Positions 24,511 to 37,497 are shown, numbered from the stretch's first letter. The stretch is 64,000 bases of DNA from Cynocephalus volans (GCF_027409185.1 NC_084474.1:23527382-23591381), one strand, 5' to 3'. Translations and numbers: made by a program. Notes: generated by a model not told the origin, from the letters alone.

Positions 24511-25198
24511 TGTTGAGGCAGGAATAGTATAGGACATGCCCCAAGGAAGTCACTCGTAAATGTTCAGCTGGATCAGCACCACCACCTCTTTGCCTGGCAG
24601 TTAATGGACTCATAATGCACCGGCAACAGCTAAACCCACAACCAATCAGCATGCTACACTGTCGCACCTGGGCACAAGGAGCAACAAAGGTGCAGATAAC
24701 CACAATTACGACCTTTCACTGGTGATGGACGGGACAAGGTTAAGGGAAGTAACTCCTGAGCATGACTGGAAATTCCAGAATGACCACCCTTCCTATCTTT
24801 CACCTATAATGGACAAAGACAAGGTTAAAGGAAATAATTTCTGCACATGACCAGAAGCAGATGCTACCTCATTAGGCCTTAATTAACCTTAGATCCTCCT
24901 TCACAGAGGAATATTCCTCCCCTTAGAATAGAAGGACACCCCCATCCAAGGCAATATATAAACCCCCCCTTGCAAACACACAGGGTGGTTCTCATTTTCT
25001 TTCCCAGGCCTCCTGAGTGCACACGTTGGCACGTATTCTCTCTGCACAGTGAAGTCCTATTAATTGTGTGTTTGCAGATCTGTCTCTTTCCTTTTGTCCT
25101 GGTTGAATGAGCTCACTGGACTGTGAATTTCCATTGGTCCCAAGTTAGGTTGTCCTCACTTGGTTGGATCAAGGACCTAGATAAGCCATCAGGCATCA
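24511..25198 (+). repeat. solitary LTR (probably class I ERV)
   Basis: A 0.69-kb block beginning TGTTGAGG and ending GGCATCA, with a TATA box TATATAA at 24955-24961 and a pyrimidine-rich region after it. It separates two halves of an old L1. No internal retroviral sequence adjoins it, so it is likely a solo LTR. I could not find a clear target duplication, so the ends are approximate. Confidence 0.6.
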
Positions 25199-25303
25199 TA
25201 ATGAAAATGTTTCACAACTAGATAGAGGTGGTGAATTGTACATTTACTACATTGTAAATACACTAAATGCTGCTGAATAGTTCACTTTTAAATGGTTAAT
25301 TTT

Positions 25304-25628
25304 TTAAAAATAAACTTTTAATGTTGGAGTAACGTTAGATTTACAGAAAAGTTGCAAAAACAGTACAGAGCATTCCTTGTATATCCATCATCCAGTTTCC
25401 CCTAACATTGATTTTATTGATTTTATTATTATTTTTTTAACATTCTGAGATGTTGCTGGGGGGGTGGGGGCATGGCTGGCTCCTTCGCTGGTCTGTATGC
25501 CCAGGGCAGGGGGCTTGGCTGAGGCCCCCGCCCACCTCCCCGCAGCTGCTCAGGAGCCCAGGGCTTCCAGCTGTGGCTCCTGTGTTGCTGGCCTGGGTAT
25601 GGACTGTTATGGTGGGGGGGGGGGTGTA
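25304..25628. mobile_element. composite insertion with 14-bp target duplication
   Basis: AAATGGTTAATTTT occurs at 25290-25303 and 25629-25642 and marks the insertion. The left half (25305-25435) looks like old L1-type AT-rich sequence. The right half (25440-25628) is GC-rich and ends in a run of G. The source family is not recognised. Confidence 0.6.
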
Positions 25629-27221
25629 AAATGGTTAATTTTAAGCTATGTGAATCTCAAGTTTTAAACAGTACAGGAGAGGCTAGGCCAAGATCTGACT
25701 AGAGAAAGAAATTAAATGCCCTTCCTTCAGAAAAGGAGAGGGTTCTTTGTTCTTGGCAAATTCACGCATGGCAGGGAGTGGAGGACGTCACAGGCCTAAG
25801 CAAGACATCAGTATTAGCAGAGCCTGGGGGAACAGGAGCGTTGACCATCAGCCTGTCATGCCGGCCGCCTCCAGAGGCATGTGGGGGTCAGATGATCCCG
25901 TTTCAGGCCCCAACTCTATTAGTTACTTGTCGAGGTTTTGAGGGTAATTCACTCAACTCCTTTATCTGTTATTGTTTTTTTAAAAATATTAAATAGGTAC
26001 AAACAAATATTATGAGCTGACTTTATACCTTGGAAAAAGAATATTACCATTATCTTTAGAGTTCCTTGATCACTTTTCCCTCCTCGGAAGTAATGATCTT
26101 AAATCGTTCCTTATCATTTCCTACTATTCTTTTTAGTATTACATCTATACTTATATATTTGGTTTTGCATACTTTTGAACTTTAAGTAAGTGGACTTATA
26201 CTCAATAGCTATCCTTCTCCAGCTTGCTTTTTCCCCCCAACACATTATATTTCTAAGAGTCATTTACATTGTGGCTATCACTCGTCTATTTTCACTGTCA
26301 TATAACAATATGTGAGAACATCCCATGCCTTATTTATCCGTTCTACCGCTGATGGACATTTGAGTCGCTTCCACTTTTTTCCACTACAAACAGTGCTGTT
26401 ATAAGTGTTCTTGTATGCATCTCCTGGTGCAGGAGAGCTGGAGTTTTTCTAGGTATACACACAGGAGTAGAATTCGCTAGTCAAAGGGTGTGCACATCCA
26501 CAGTTTGTTAGATAACACCAGTAAGGCTGAATATCTTTTTATGTGCTTATTGGCCATTTGGGTTTCTCCTTCTATAAAATGGCCATTCGAATCTTTTGTA
26601 GGTTTTTTATTATATTATATGCCTTTTTCTTACTGAATACTATTTATATTCTGGGTATTAATTCTTTGTTGATTATGTTTGTTTAAAATATATTCTCCCA
26701 GTTTGTGACTTGGTGTTTCGCTCTGTAAGGTATTTAATGATTTTATCATTCTTCTCAAATAAACAACTTTTGGTTTTGTTGATTTTCTTGTATATTTTTT
26801 TCCAATTAATTTCTGTTCTTTATTTCCCAATTTATTCTGTTGTTCATTTTCCAAGTTCTTAATGTTTATACTTCTTAATTTTCAGCCCTTCTTCTTTTCG
26901 TATATTAACATTTAAGGCTGTACATTTTCCTGTAAGTACCACTTTAGCTTCACACACTTACACACACACATGTTCTTAGTAAATATTTTATAATTTCCAT
27001 TATGATTTTTTATTTGACCTATAAGTTAGGCCTACATATGTCTTAATTTTTAACCTGCGGGGGTTTTCCAGGTTCCTTTTTGTTGTTTGTGTCTAATTTA
27101 ATTGCTGTGATCAGAGAATGTCGACAGTACGGTCCCAATACTTTGAAATATCCTGAGATTACTTTACAGCCTAGAACTTAAGTCGATTTTTACATATGTT
27201 CCACATTACTTCAAAATGATA

Positions 27222-27286
27222 TGAGAGTACTTCAAAAATTCACGGAAAAAATAGAATTAAAAGATAATACAAATCTTTCCATGTAC
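27222..27286. mobile_element. mariner-type MITE, right end lost
   Basis: Starts TGAGAGTACTTCAAAAA after a TA and matches the other two copies up to 'ctttccatgtac', then diverges, so the right inverted repeat is decayed or deleted. Confidence 0.65.
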
Positions 27287-27357
27287 ATTCTGCATTTGTT
27301 GGGTTTGTTGTTCTATATATTCCTATTAAATAAAGCTAATTTATTGTGTGTACTCGT

Positions 27358-27720
27358 TTGCTAGAACAGCCACAACAAGGCACCACAGACTGGGTAGTTT
27401 AAACAACAGAAATTTATTCTTTCAAAGTTCTGGATATTAGAAGTCTGAGATCAAGGTTCAGGGTTGGTTTCTTCTGAGACCTTTCTTGTCTCATAGCTGG
27501 TTATCTTATCCCTGTGTTGTCATGTGATGTTTCCTGTGTTCAAATCTCCTCTTCTTATAAGGACACCAGTCCTGTTGAATTACGGCCCACTTTAACAACT
27601 TCATTTTGACTTAACTTCCTCTTTAAAGACTAGCTCCAAATATCGTCACATTCTGAGGTACTGGGAATGAGGATGTCAACATGTGAATTTTGGGGAGACA
27701 CAATTCAGTTCACATGATAC
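27358..27720 (-). repeat. MLT1-type LTR (ERVL-MaLR)
   Basis: The reverse complement carries the well-known MLT1 wording: 'ccacagactgggtagtttaa' on the plus strand, later 'cttcttataaggacaccagt', and 'cacattctgaggtactggg'. Confidence 0.85.
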
Positions 27721-28209
27721 TTTTCAAATTCTTCATATTCTTAAAGATTTTTTTTTGCTTGCATTAAAGTCTTCCACTGTGATAATGGATTTTTCTATTT
27801 TTCTATAAATTTCTGTCAATTTTTGCTTCATGTATTTTGAGGCTATGTTATTAGTGTATATAAGTTTAAAAATTTTATAGCTACTTGGTGGATTGAACAT
27901 TTAATATAATGTAGTTACCCTCTAGCTCTAGCAATTCTTTTTGCCTTCTATTTTATTTTGCCTGTTAAAATATAGTTACATTAGCATTTTGGGGGGTTAG
28001 TGTGTGGTAAATATGTTTCCATTTTTTTACTCTCAACTTTCAATCCTTATGTTTTTTGATGTGTCTTTTGCAAACAGCATTTATCTGTTTTTTTTAATTC
28101 AGTCTGACAATACTCTTCTTTTAAGTAGAGTATTAAGTTAAATTGCATTTATTATAATTAATGATATATTTTGATCTTTTTCTACTAATTTACTTTTGTG
28201 AGATTCGGT

Positions 28210-28445
28210 ATAGAAATAGTCTTTAAGAGAACAGACTCTGGAAAATACTGCCTAAGTTTGAATACCAGCTCTATTACTTACTACCCGTGCAACCTGGAAT
28301 AGTAATTTAAACAGTCTGTGACCAGCTGTCTCATCTGTAAAATGGGTATAATAATAATCCTACCTCACAGAGCTATTATAACTGCTAAGTTAGTTAATAT
28401 ACATAAATGCTGAGAACAGTGCTGGGCACATAATAAGTACTATCT
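28210..28445 (+). repeat. MIR
   Basis: Core wording 'ctcatctgtaaaatgggtat' with downstream 'ctgggcacataataagta', the usual MIR 3' half. Confidence 0.9.
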
Positions 28446-30506
28446 ATATACTTTCTATTCATATTTTTATCATTATAATTACTTTAAATTAGTATGTTTT
28501 TACTGTTTTTCTCATTTTTTTTTCATTCTTTTCTTTCTTTTGCATTGATGGTGTATTTTTTCTTACTCAATTTCTTTCCTTCTTCTGATTTGGAAATTAT
28601 ATTCTTTGTTCTAGTCTTTTAGGGTTACCCTAGGAATTTAACAAGCATACTTGATTGTCAAAGTTTAAAGTTAATTCTTATCTTTACTTTCCTCCTGAAC
28701 AATTCAAGAATTTCATAACACTTAACTCTAATCATCTCCTTTCTGATTTATACACTATTGTTGTGTTCTCAATTTATCTCATTTTTAAGCCTCAGAAATT
28801 ATTATTGCTTTATATAGTCAGTAATTGTTTCGTTTTACTCACACATTTACTGTTTTCTTTGCTAATGATTCCTTTTTACAGCTCAAATCTTCCATCTGAC
28901 AACAAGAGATGCCCAAATTACTTCTTTTAAATTGGATCTGCTAGTGGCAAAATTTCTATTTTTATTCTATGAAAATATCTTTATATAATGCTTTCTTTAA
29001 AAAAAGATGCAACTCATAAGAGAGGGTTTATTAACAAATTTAGGTTGATAGATATCTTCTTTCAGCATATGGAAGACATAATTCTATAATTTTCTGACTT
29101 CCATATGTGCTGTAAAGAAGTAAGATTGCCTTTAAAACTATTGTCTTTGGTGTTCTTCAGTGTCACTAGATGTTTTAAATATTGATTTCTCTTTAATTTA
29201 TCCTGGCTGTTTCTCAGATTTGTAGATTGGTGTCTCATCAATTCTAGAAAATTCTCAGCCATCAAATCTTCAAATATTGCTTCTCCTCTTCTTTTTTTGT
29301 CCACTTATTTATGGCAGTCATATTAGACATGATAGATTTTATCACCTATCCTTCATGTCTTTTAATGTCTTTCATATTTTCTCTTTGCCTCTCTGTTACA
29401 TTCTGGATGATGTCTGCAGATTGGTCTTCTAATTTACTGATTCTCTCTTCAGCTGTTAAACAAATTGATCAAGTATTTTTTTTTTATTTCAGATGTTTTA
29501 ATCTCTAGAGGTTTTTTTTATAAATTTCAAAATCTGTTTGATAACTTTAAAAACACTTAATTTTTTTTTCATTCTGTGTCTGATAAAGTGCAGTATTTGA
29601 TGTCCTACTAGGTCTGATTTAGCCTTCTGTTGTTTCTACATTTATCTCTCATCTGTTTCTCTATTTGTTTTTACTTTGAGCTCATGTTTCTTGTAATTTT
29701 GTAGTGATTCTTTGAGGCTTGGGTTGAAGGTGAGGTCATTCATGTCTCCTAGGTGCCTGGGACCACTTTAAGCTAAAGTATCATCTTGAGGTTTCTTTGA
29801 ACACAGAGATATTGTAAATTTGGTCGGCCTATTTGTGTGCTCTCTGGCTTTCCTCTAAACAGATTTTTTAGGGTATTTCTTTCCTCCCTTAACTCAGCAC
29901 CAAAATTGAAGAATAACAAATACCCTTACAGATTTAGGGATATAGTGATCTAGAGATAGTATAACCATTTGGGGCACTAGCTTTATGTGGGAAGCATCCT
30001 CTTAGACTCTCCACCTAAGCAAGCCTGGTGTCTTGACTCTTGTCCCACCCAGGGCCATTTATGCATTTTTTCACTCCAGAACTCTAGGGGACATCTTTCA
30101 TATAGACTACACCTATTACATAGATATACACTGTCGTCTGTACGTAAGGTGCCTCCTTGATCTGTGCAATGTCCAATCTGAATAACTGTATATGGTGGCC
30201 TTGTCTCCATCCCCATAAGATGGTAACAACTAAAGCTCAAGTTCACCAAGTTGGGCAAGCACCCACAAGGTGAAAGCTGGGGCTGGTGCTTTCACTTTAT
30301 AATGCTATAATGGACAGAATTTGAATAAAAAGTAAAGACAGTATCTCCTCCCTTTTGAAGTTCTTAAAAGGGTAGGCATATTAATATCTTGTGAATTGAA
30401 TTGATTTGCCAATCATCATTTCAATAAAAATACCCACCATTTGCCCCTTTAAAAGAACTGTAACACAATAAGAGAGTGTTTATCGCTTTGCTTTGTTTAT
30501 TTTTAG

Positions 30507-30601
30507 GTATGGACTTTCCAGTTGTTCTCCAGCCTACAAATGCAAATGAGAAAACACAGCTAATCAGAGAAGAAGCTCAAAGTTATCGCACAGACTCTTG
30601 A
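30507..30601 (+). CDS. DNAJC5B: DNAJC5B last coding exon, C-terminal tail
   Basis: The exon starts after TTTTTAG with GT, completing a Gly codon with the last base of the cysteine-string exon. Then follow 30 codons ([18 protein letters not shown] ... YRTDS) and TGA at 30599-30601. With the upstream donor at 3943 the total is 40 unseen residues plus 71, 57, 1 and 30, which gives 199, the length I recall for the human protein. The segment [12 protein letters not shown] identifies the beta isoform rather than DNAJC5. The tail has no known domain. The frame is intact, so the gene looks functional. Confidence 0.95.
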
Positions 30602-30840
30602 TATTGAGTCCATTGAGGGTCCACAGTGCCTCCTTCTCTTGGTTCAGCCATGTCTCCAGGTGGTCTTGGGGGACAGTGGGGCCATGAAATGCTGTGAAAT
30701 TTTCCATGTTTGTATTTTATTTTTAGGTTAGGGAAACATAATTGCTACATAATTTTCTCAGTATACAGTCTTTCTCTTTGAGCAGAATTCCCAATGAAAC
30801 ACATTCAATTTTGATGAATAAAGGCCTGAAGAGTTGTTCT
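30602..30840 (+). other. DNAJC5B: DNAJC5B 3' UTR with candidate poly(A) signal
   Basis: AATAAA lies at 30817-30822, about 216 bases past the stop, and is the first good signal. T/G-rich sequence follows ('gttgttctatgctccttg'). The true cleavage site is not determined here; a longer 3' UTR is possible. Confidence 0.6.
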
Positions 30841-31859
30841 ATGCTCCTTGCATAAAGTTAGGCAGTGGCATTGGACAGTCTTTATAAGCCTGCTCTTTAT
30901 GTGAGCCAGACCTTATTTCTCACAGACTGAAGTAGTATTTCAATACAGAAGCCACTTTTCATCCATTCAACTAAATGCAATATTCATATCTGCCACAAAT
31001 ATCACCAGCAAAATACACTTGAAAACATAACAAGGAATGTTCATGTGTGTAGCCTTTTCCCTATCCATATTCAATATGGTTACAGAAATATTTCAAGAGG
31101 CAGAAAGAGATCATTTTTAAAAAGACAAATAACATTATTTTAATGTATATTTTTGGAACATTAAAAATGGGCATTTACTGAAAACTGACAAGTAAAACCA
31201 GGAAGAAACAGGCTTTGTGTGTACTTTTAGATTGGTTTCAAAACAAAACAAAATTTCAACCTGGTTAGATCTTATAAATAATCCAGAAAATCATTCTGAG
31301 CCTGAACCAGCCCCAAACATTGTGTTGACAATTTTTTAGCAAAATAATTTTTATATAGCTGTCTCAGATTAGCCAGACTGAGGAAAAGAAACACATGAGA
31401 TACGGACGGGTAGCATTCCAAATTCTATAGTCTAAATTTACATTTAAAGGCATATCACTGCCTTGTTGGTGGAATTAACTACACTAACCAGAAAATGCTC
31501 AGCTCTGTGCATGTTGGGCTATTTAAGTTCCGAGGTTGACTCTGCATTTGCTTCTTTGATTCTTTTATTCATGTGGTAGAAACCATGTGCTATTTCTAAA
31601 ATAGTACAGCAGCAAAAATGTTTGTTTCTTCTAGGTCTTTCTTAGTTTTTTACATAATATTGATTTTTCTAAGATTTTGATGTGTTTTTGTATAATATTG
31701 CATGAAATACATTTTGTTCTTTGTTTCTTATTTCCTCCACCACCAAATTACAGTCAATATATATTCTAAGTGAGAATTAGTGTTATAGCTCTGACAGTTC
31801 GAAGTTATTAAAACTCTGCTCTAACTCTTGAGCTACTGGAATTTTTTTTTCTACATCAT

Positions 31860-32070
31860 CAAGGAGAAAGAGCTTTGGTTTGAAAGTTAAGAACCTGGTT
31901 CTAATCTAAGCTCTCACTGACTACCCTGTGACCAAGTGAGATAAGAATAAGATGGCTAGTCTCTCTGTGACTATGTTTTCATATCTGCTCTGACCACCTT
32001 CCGAATTGCTGAGACCAGATGAAATAGCTGAGGTGAAAGAATTCTGAAAAGTCAAGTGTTTAACAAATGT
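31860..32070 (+). repeat. MIR (diverged)
   Basis: MIR-like order: 'gagctttggtttgaaagtta', 'ctgtgaccaagtgaga', 'ctctctgtgactatgttttc'. The 3' end is weak. Confidence 0.6.
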
Positions 32071-32805
32071 AAGGTGGTCTTACATGAATTTGTATTTGCT
32101 GGTGCACACAGACAAATGTAAGATGAAAATAGGACACGAATCAGAAGCAGAGTCAAATGGTGAAATTAAATTCTTGGAGGGGTTCTAGCCAGTGTTCTCC
32201 CAAAGGGCTAGATTCTGGTTACAATGATGTGTGGCAAGTGCGAGCACATGAATGCCTATGAATGAGAGGATGACTTCTACAGAATGCCCCTCAGCTACAG
32301 AGAAACAAGGATCGGCTTTTCATCTGAGGAGGGGATGCTTAAGCATCTTGTGGGGGTCAACAGGAGTTGCCATCCAGCATCCCCTGCAGTCATTCTGAAT
32401 CCACAAGCATCTTAGCAGAGGAGCATCCAGGAAAGAAGGGACAAGCTGACCATGACCCTCAGCAGTGGTTATGCAGACTCAAATGAACAGCTCACTTCAC
32501 CGGCTCATGACCTAATCCTGGGTGTCACACTACCAGAGTGGGAGATTTTGTATAAGGTTTCATAAGTCACCCATTTATTTCCTTGCTGTTTTACATTAGA
32601 ACATAATACAAAAATATATATATGCATTTTTCTTTACATATATGTTAATTTTTTGAAAGTAAATGACATTCTAGTTCTACATTTCAAGTGGTATGCAGGC
32701 TAAAGCATATTTGACTGTCCTAGACTGGAAGTACATTCACCTGGTAGTGCACTGTCATAATCTCTGACTTACAGAGAGGGTTCCAGTTAAGGCTACACAA
32801 TCTCT

Positions 32806-33285
32806 GTGGTAGGCACGAGAATGGCCCCCCAAGATGTGCACATCCTGATGTCCAGAACCTGTGACTATATCGCCTCTTATAGCAAAAGGGACTTTGCAGA
32901 TGTGACTGTTAATGACCTTGAGATGGGGAGATTTGCCTGAATTATCCAGGCGGGCCCAACCTAATCATATGAATCTTTAAAAGTGGAGAATCCTTCCCAG
33001 CTATGGAGAGAAAGAGAGACAAAGAGACAGAGACAGAGAGAGATGCAACTACAGAAGAATGGGTAGAGAAGCAATTTGAAGATCAGAGAATGGTCAGAGA
33101 GATGCTTTGAAGATGGAGGACAAACTGCCATGAGCAACCTCTAGGAGCTGGAGAACATAAGGAAGTGGATTTTACTGTCAAACCTCTGCAAACATAGCCC
33201 TGCTGACACCTTGATTTTGGCACAGTGACTCCATGTTCCACTTCTGACCTCCAGAACTGCATGAATTTAACACAGTTGGTGCCCT
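32806..33285 (+). repeat. ancient LTR, MLT/MaLR-like
   Basis: Wording 'gcaaaagggactttgcagat', 'attatccaggcgggcccaa' and 'cttctgacctccagaactg' belongs to a common ancient mammalian LTR. The purine-rich centre (33006-33040) is expanded. Exact subfamily not known. Confidence 0.65.
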
Positions 33286-34339
33286 TCACGTGTTTCCTCA
33301 TTATCCTTACTCCTTATTCTGTATTTCTCTCATTTTTCATTCCCTCGTCCCAAGTTTCTTTAACTTCATTTTCTCTTTTCTCCCTTCCCTCCTGTCCCTC
33401 AGTACTCCCCTCCCTCCCTGTCCTGCTTCTTTCTCCCATTTCCACCCTTCTTCCATCTGACCCTCGGTTCTCTCCTAATCTCTCTGCTCCCCATTGTCAA
33501 CTCTCTGCCTTCACATTTGCTGGTCTTTCAGATAAACTGAACTGTTGTGAATCTACCCCAACTGGTGGTGGAGGGAGAGACAGGAAACAGTGTGGGTAAT
33601 AGAATATTCTTAAAGGAATGTCCTTTCCCCGTGACTTCAAGCACAAATACTCACAATGCTAATAGGCAAGAAGTGGGAGTGGGGGATGAACTAAACTATT
33701 CTGACAATGCTCTGAGTGTACTGCCAAATAGAAATAATTCACAGTGACCACATTTGTTATTTGCATGTATTGGCAAGGTAGTATATTGAGACGTTTATTT
33801 CATTTTGTCCTTCGTGCTTTAATATACTCAAAGGAATTAGGGCTCTCCTTCTGAGTCTCATCTTAAAGAGGTTGCTCCCTTGCTACCATAGCCTTTGGGA
33901 TTAAAGGCAAAGGTAGCCGACACCTGGAAATAGCACCCAGGCTTTGGTTTGGGAGGTTGGGCTATTAGAAGGGCTGAAATGTGAGGAGGAGAAGTGGCCA
34001 CATGGTGAGGAGCCTCTAAACTGAAGACGGGTTTGGGAGTTTGGGGGGCAGTTCCCAGAGTAGCCTAGACTTGTGTCATTGCCCCAAAGCCCTAAGAAAA
34101 TATCTGGCCCCTCAAAGGAACCCTGCAGGTTTAAACACTGAGACCTCAAGAGTAACTGGGCTGGAGCATAGATTCACTCAGAGGACCAAGACGTAAAGCC
34201 CTGCGTACCCTCACCACCTGTGGAAGTGGGGGATCTCGAAGCCCAGCTGAAGTGAAATTTCTTGCTACCTTATTACACTGTAGATCTGAGTCAGAGATAG
34301 ATTAATTTAGAATATATAATGTGTTTAGAGCATAAAGAG

Positions 34340-34615
34340 ACATCCCCCAGATCTTCTCTCAAATACCACTTCTCCACAGGCCTGCCCACGCCACTCTGCC
34401 TTGAATTGCAACCCCACCCCACCCTGCATTTTCTGTCCTGTCTACTTTGCCTCCTTAGCGTGTTCTGCCGACATCCTTCTTTATTGTGATCACTGTCTGT
34501 CTCCCACACCAGTGGGGGAGGATTTGAGTCTGTTTTTGTGCCCTGCTGTATCTTCAGTGCTCACAACCACCTGACATGAGGTAGATGGTCAGGGAATATT
34601 TGTTAAATAATTAAG
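34340..34615 (+). repeat. L2 3' end
   Basis: Typical L2 end: 'ccctgctgtatcttcagtgc', then 'gaatatttgttaaataatta'. Confidence 0.65.
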
Positions 34616-36215
34616 TGTTGAACCTGTGTGGTAGAGTGGAGAAATTCCTACATGCTAGAAATGCAAAAGCTGCTAGAGTCCTTTGTTTTTAAAGAGGCCT
34701 TGCATGTTAATTTTTTGGCAAATTAATATTTTATATGAAATACTCCTGAAATGAAGATAGGAAGATGGAAAAGAAGTGTCCACTGTCACCCACTCCTGGT
34801 AGCCTGGCTCCCAGTCAAGCCCCTGACCGATTATGCATTATCTTTTTTAAACATTTCAGCCACCAACCTCCCTCACTCCTCATGTATAAGTCAAATGTCC
34901 ATTTCCAGAACACCAACCCTTCCCCAAGCAGAAACAAACTTGTATTCAAGAAAAACAAGTCCTCTTCTTCAAAACCCCTTTTTCCAGCCTGCAGCTAAGC
35001 AGCATTTATCTTCATACAATTCCTGAGCAGTTCTAGACTACAAATAGCCAGAAATTGAGATTAAATTCTGTATAACTGGGTTCTGTAAAACCAAGGCTTT
35101 TCAAATTGTAGATGACTCAAATTAGAGTGATTTCCAGAACTATATTTCCAGAGTTTACATCTGTATTTCCCACAGTGCTAAAAAGGATGTAGGAAATTCA
35201 TACATACCTATCGATTCATTGATTAATTCTCACAACATATACCATTGCTGAAAAAAGAGGTTTTCTCCAAAAGGAGATCTAAACATGCTCCGTGTCAAAT
35301 GAATGCGTAAGTGTGATACAACTTTCTGGAATTCTCATGCTGTTCCAGGGCTGTCCCTAAGAAGCAAAAGTAAATTCCCAGAATCAAATCAGCAGTTACA
35401 GGACTCCTGATAACACAGCCTGCTCACCACTGGGCTGCCCACTGAGCTTTCTGAGGGCTGAAAGTCTGATCCTCAGCTTCTTCAGTGCCTGAGAGCCCGC
35501 TAGGTGCATCCTTGCTCCAGGGGTCAGGAAGAGGGGATTCGACATAGCCGGGGTTTTTTTCTTTCACTCAAGTAATCTGCTCTGAAACCCATCAGGCAAT
35601 GAAAAAAGTTAAGTCTATATACTGATTAACTTAGCATAATAGTTGTATATAAAATACCTTCCTTTCAAAAGTTTATTGTATTTGACACGGGAATTATTAT
35701 TTTAAATCAATGTATAGCATACTAGGAAATTAAATTTTTAGCTACCAAAACCTGAATGATACATGTTATTCTGAGTAAGAGGTTAAAGCTTTAATAGAAA
35801 AAAAAATTATCCACTTTTCTGTTTATCTTTTGCATTTCTTAGCTCTCTCTTTTACCTCTTCCCACCACATGCCATCCTCCAAACAAAAGATTTGAAACTA
35901 CTAGCTTTCGGGGTCATAGATGCATTTAGGTCTGAAAAAGATGATTCATTTTTTTATGAATTAAAAATAAATCTTCTGAATGAATAATAATAACCAATAG
36001 TTGTAGTACTTAGTACCCAAGAAGGGAGATTCCCTGGAGGACTCTCCTGGAGCTGCAAGGGCAGTTCAAGAGAAAGGTAGGTAATAAAGGTAGTAACAGG
36101 AGTGAGTATATTCCCTTGAAAATAAGAGGACTCTAGGAAGGAGTTGGGCTGGGTGGGGAGTGAGGAGGTGGACGGGGTTAATTTCCAAGAAGGACAAGAT
36201 GACCCAGCTCGTAAC

Positions 36216-36271
36216 AGGTGGATCGCGCGGGTCCTCTAGGCCAGGACATTAACCGCTGCACTACATCACCT
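36216..36271 (-). other. tRNA-like relic
   Basis: On the minus strand the segment has a D-arm-like word 'TAGTGCAGCGGTTAATG', an anticodon-type stem GTCCT/AGGAC closing a 7-base loop, and a B-box-like 'CGCGATCC'. The loop lacks the expected T at position 33 and the 3' acceptor side does not pair. It could be a decayed tRNA or the head of another tRNA-derived SINE. Confidence 0.35.
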
Positions 36272-36664
36272 CTCTAGGATGACCTTATGTTTCCAACCAC
36301 CTTTGTCCTTCTTAATTACCTGTGACTTCCTCGGCAGCAAATCTGAAGACTTTCTCACTTTATCCCTTCCCCTCTCCCTGCCCTCCCTGCCTCCTTCCCT
36401 CACTGCAGCACCTCCTTACCTGGTAAGTTTTCTTGGCCTTGGTAGCTGTACCTTTGTCACTTTCTCTTGTCTGACCAATCAGTAACTGTAAGTTAATCAA
36501 GTGAGTGAAAAGTTGGATTTTTTAAATTTTAAAAGTGACTCTAGAGTAGTTGACAATAATAAACAATTGTGATTTCAAAAATTCTGATATGTAAAGTTCC
36601 CACCATACTTTTCCAGGATGCTTAGATAATAATAAGAAAATTTTTAAAGATATTTTTAACAGCA

Positions 36665-36905
36665 AACATATATATGGTGCTTACTATATGCCAGGCCCTA
36701 TTCTAGGCACTTAATATAGGTTAACTCATTTCATCCTCACAGCAAACCCTCCCTATGAGTAGGTACCATTATTATTTCCCATTTCATAGATGGGAAAATT
36801 GAGGGGCAGAGAGCCACTATTTTGCCTCTGCTGTTAATAATTGGAGCCAGCATTTGTCCTCAGCTAGTTTGGCTCTAGGATCTGTCTGCCCAATTGCCAT
36901 ACCAC
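36665..36905 (-). repeat. MIR
   Basis: Antisense MIR order: 'gcttactatatgccaggccc', 'ctcatttcatcctcacagca', 'cccatttcatagatgggaaa'. Confidence 0.9.
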
Positions 36906-37497
36906 CCTGGTGCACTGAGACATCTTTGAATTCTGTAATGTCAGATACAACTGCTCATTTAGTGTCAAAACAGAGTTTACATTCAGTATATTCTAATTTG
37001 TCCCTCCCCCACCAAAAATGAATACCACAGGTCTCTAAATCCAAGTTAATTTATTCTGTTCCATTATTCTGAATCCATAAGATCAGAATGAGAACATTTG
37101 CTATTATATGTAAAAATAAGGCATTTTAATACCACTCATACAATGAGATGTAAAATCTTTTCATAACTTTAAATGTTATCTATTCATAATAAAAGTGAAA
37201 TTATACCTAATTTCTCCATTGTACAAAATAAGGTATAAATTGTGAAGTTTCCATTAGTAAAAATATACCACTGCTTTTGTCAGACTGCTAAATTAGCGAT
37301 CCCTTATTATTTCTTCATAGTACAAAAGAAATATGACTTGGCAAACTTCAACTTTTTCTTTAAAAACTTTAATATCTGCTGCTTAAAATAAAGATGGTGT
37401 ATGTATGGCTATTTAAAATAAAGAATGTGTGTGCATATGTTTGCATATATGCATGTATGCATGTGTGTATTGTGTGTGTATGTATATATGTACTGTA

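Larger units (their letters stand above)
24270..25660 (+). mobile_element. old L1 3' region, interrupted twice
   Basis: Wording at 24290-24505 and 25200-25303 and again 25629-25660 reads as one old L1 3' end ('gtgaattgtacatttactac', 'aaatggttaatttt'). It is split first by an LTR (24511-25198) and then by a 325-bp insertion (25304-25628). Confidence 0.65.
25960..29560 (-). mobile_element. fragmented ancient L1
   Basis: Plus-strand text is the reverse complement of old L1 ORF2 and ORF1-like regions (for example 'tatattctcccagtttgtgac' near 26690 and 'gcagattggtcttctaattt' near 29417). It is interrupted by a MITE (27222), an MLT1 LTR (27358) and a MIR (28210). No frame longer than about 90 codons survives. 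Confidence 0.7.
3943..30506 (+). other. DNAJC5B last intron (26.6 kb), repeat-filled
   Basis: The intron ends at a TTTTTAG acceptor (30506). It contains a complete antisense ERV, older ERV-like DNA on both sides of it, several SINEs, two antisense L1 blocks, a nested LTR/L1 group, two MITE copies, an MLT1 LTR and a MIR; these are listed separately. In 3964-5080, 17700-19640 and 21960-24260 I see no gene; these are mostly AT-rich, with a purine repeat at 22780. About 23590-23900 looks like an unassigned ancient repeat. Confidence 0.75.

Noticed and set aside
33225-33599. 124-codon Ser/Pro/Leu-rich frame
   Set aside because: CT-rich low-complexity DNA beside an ancient LTR.
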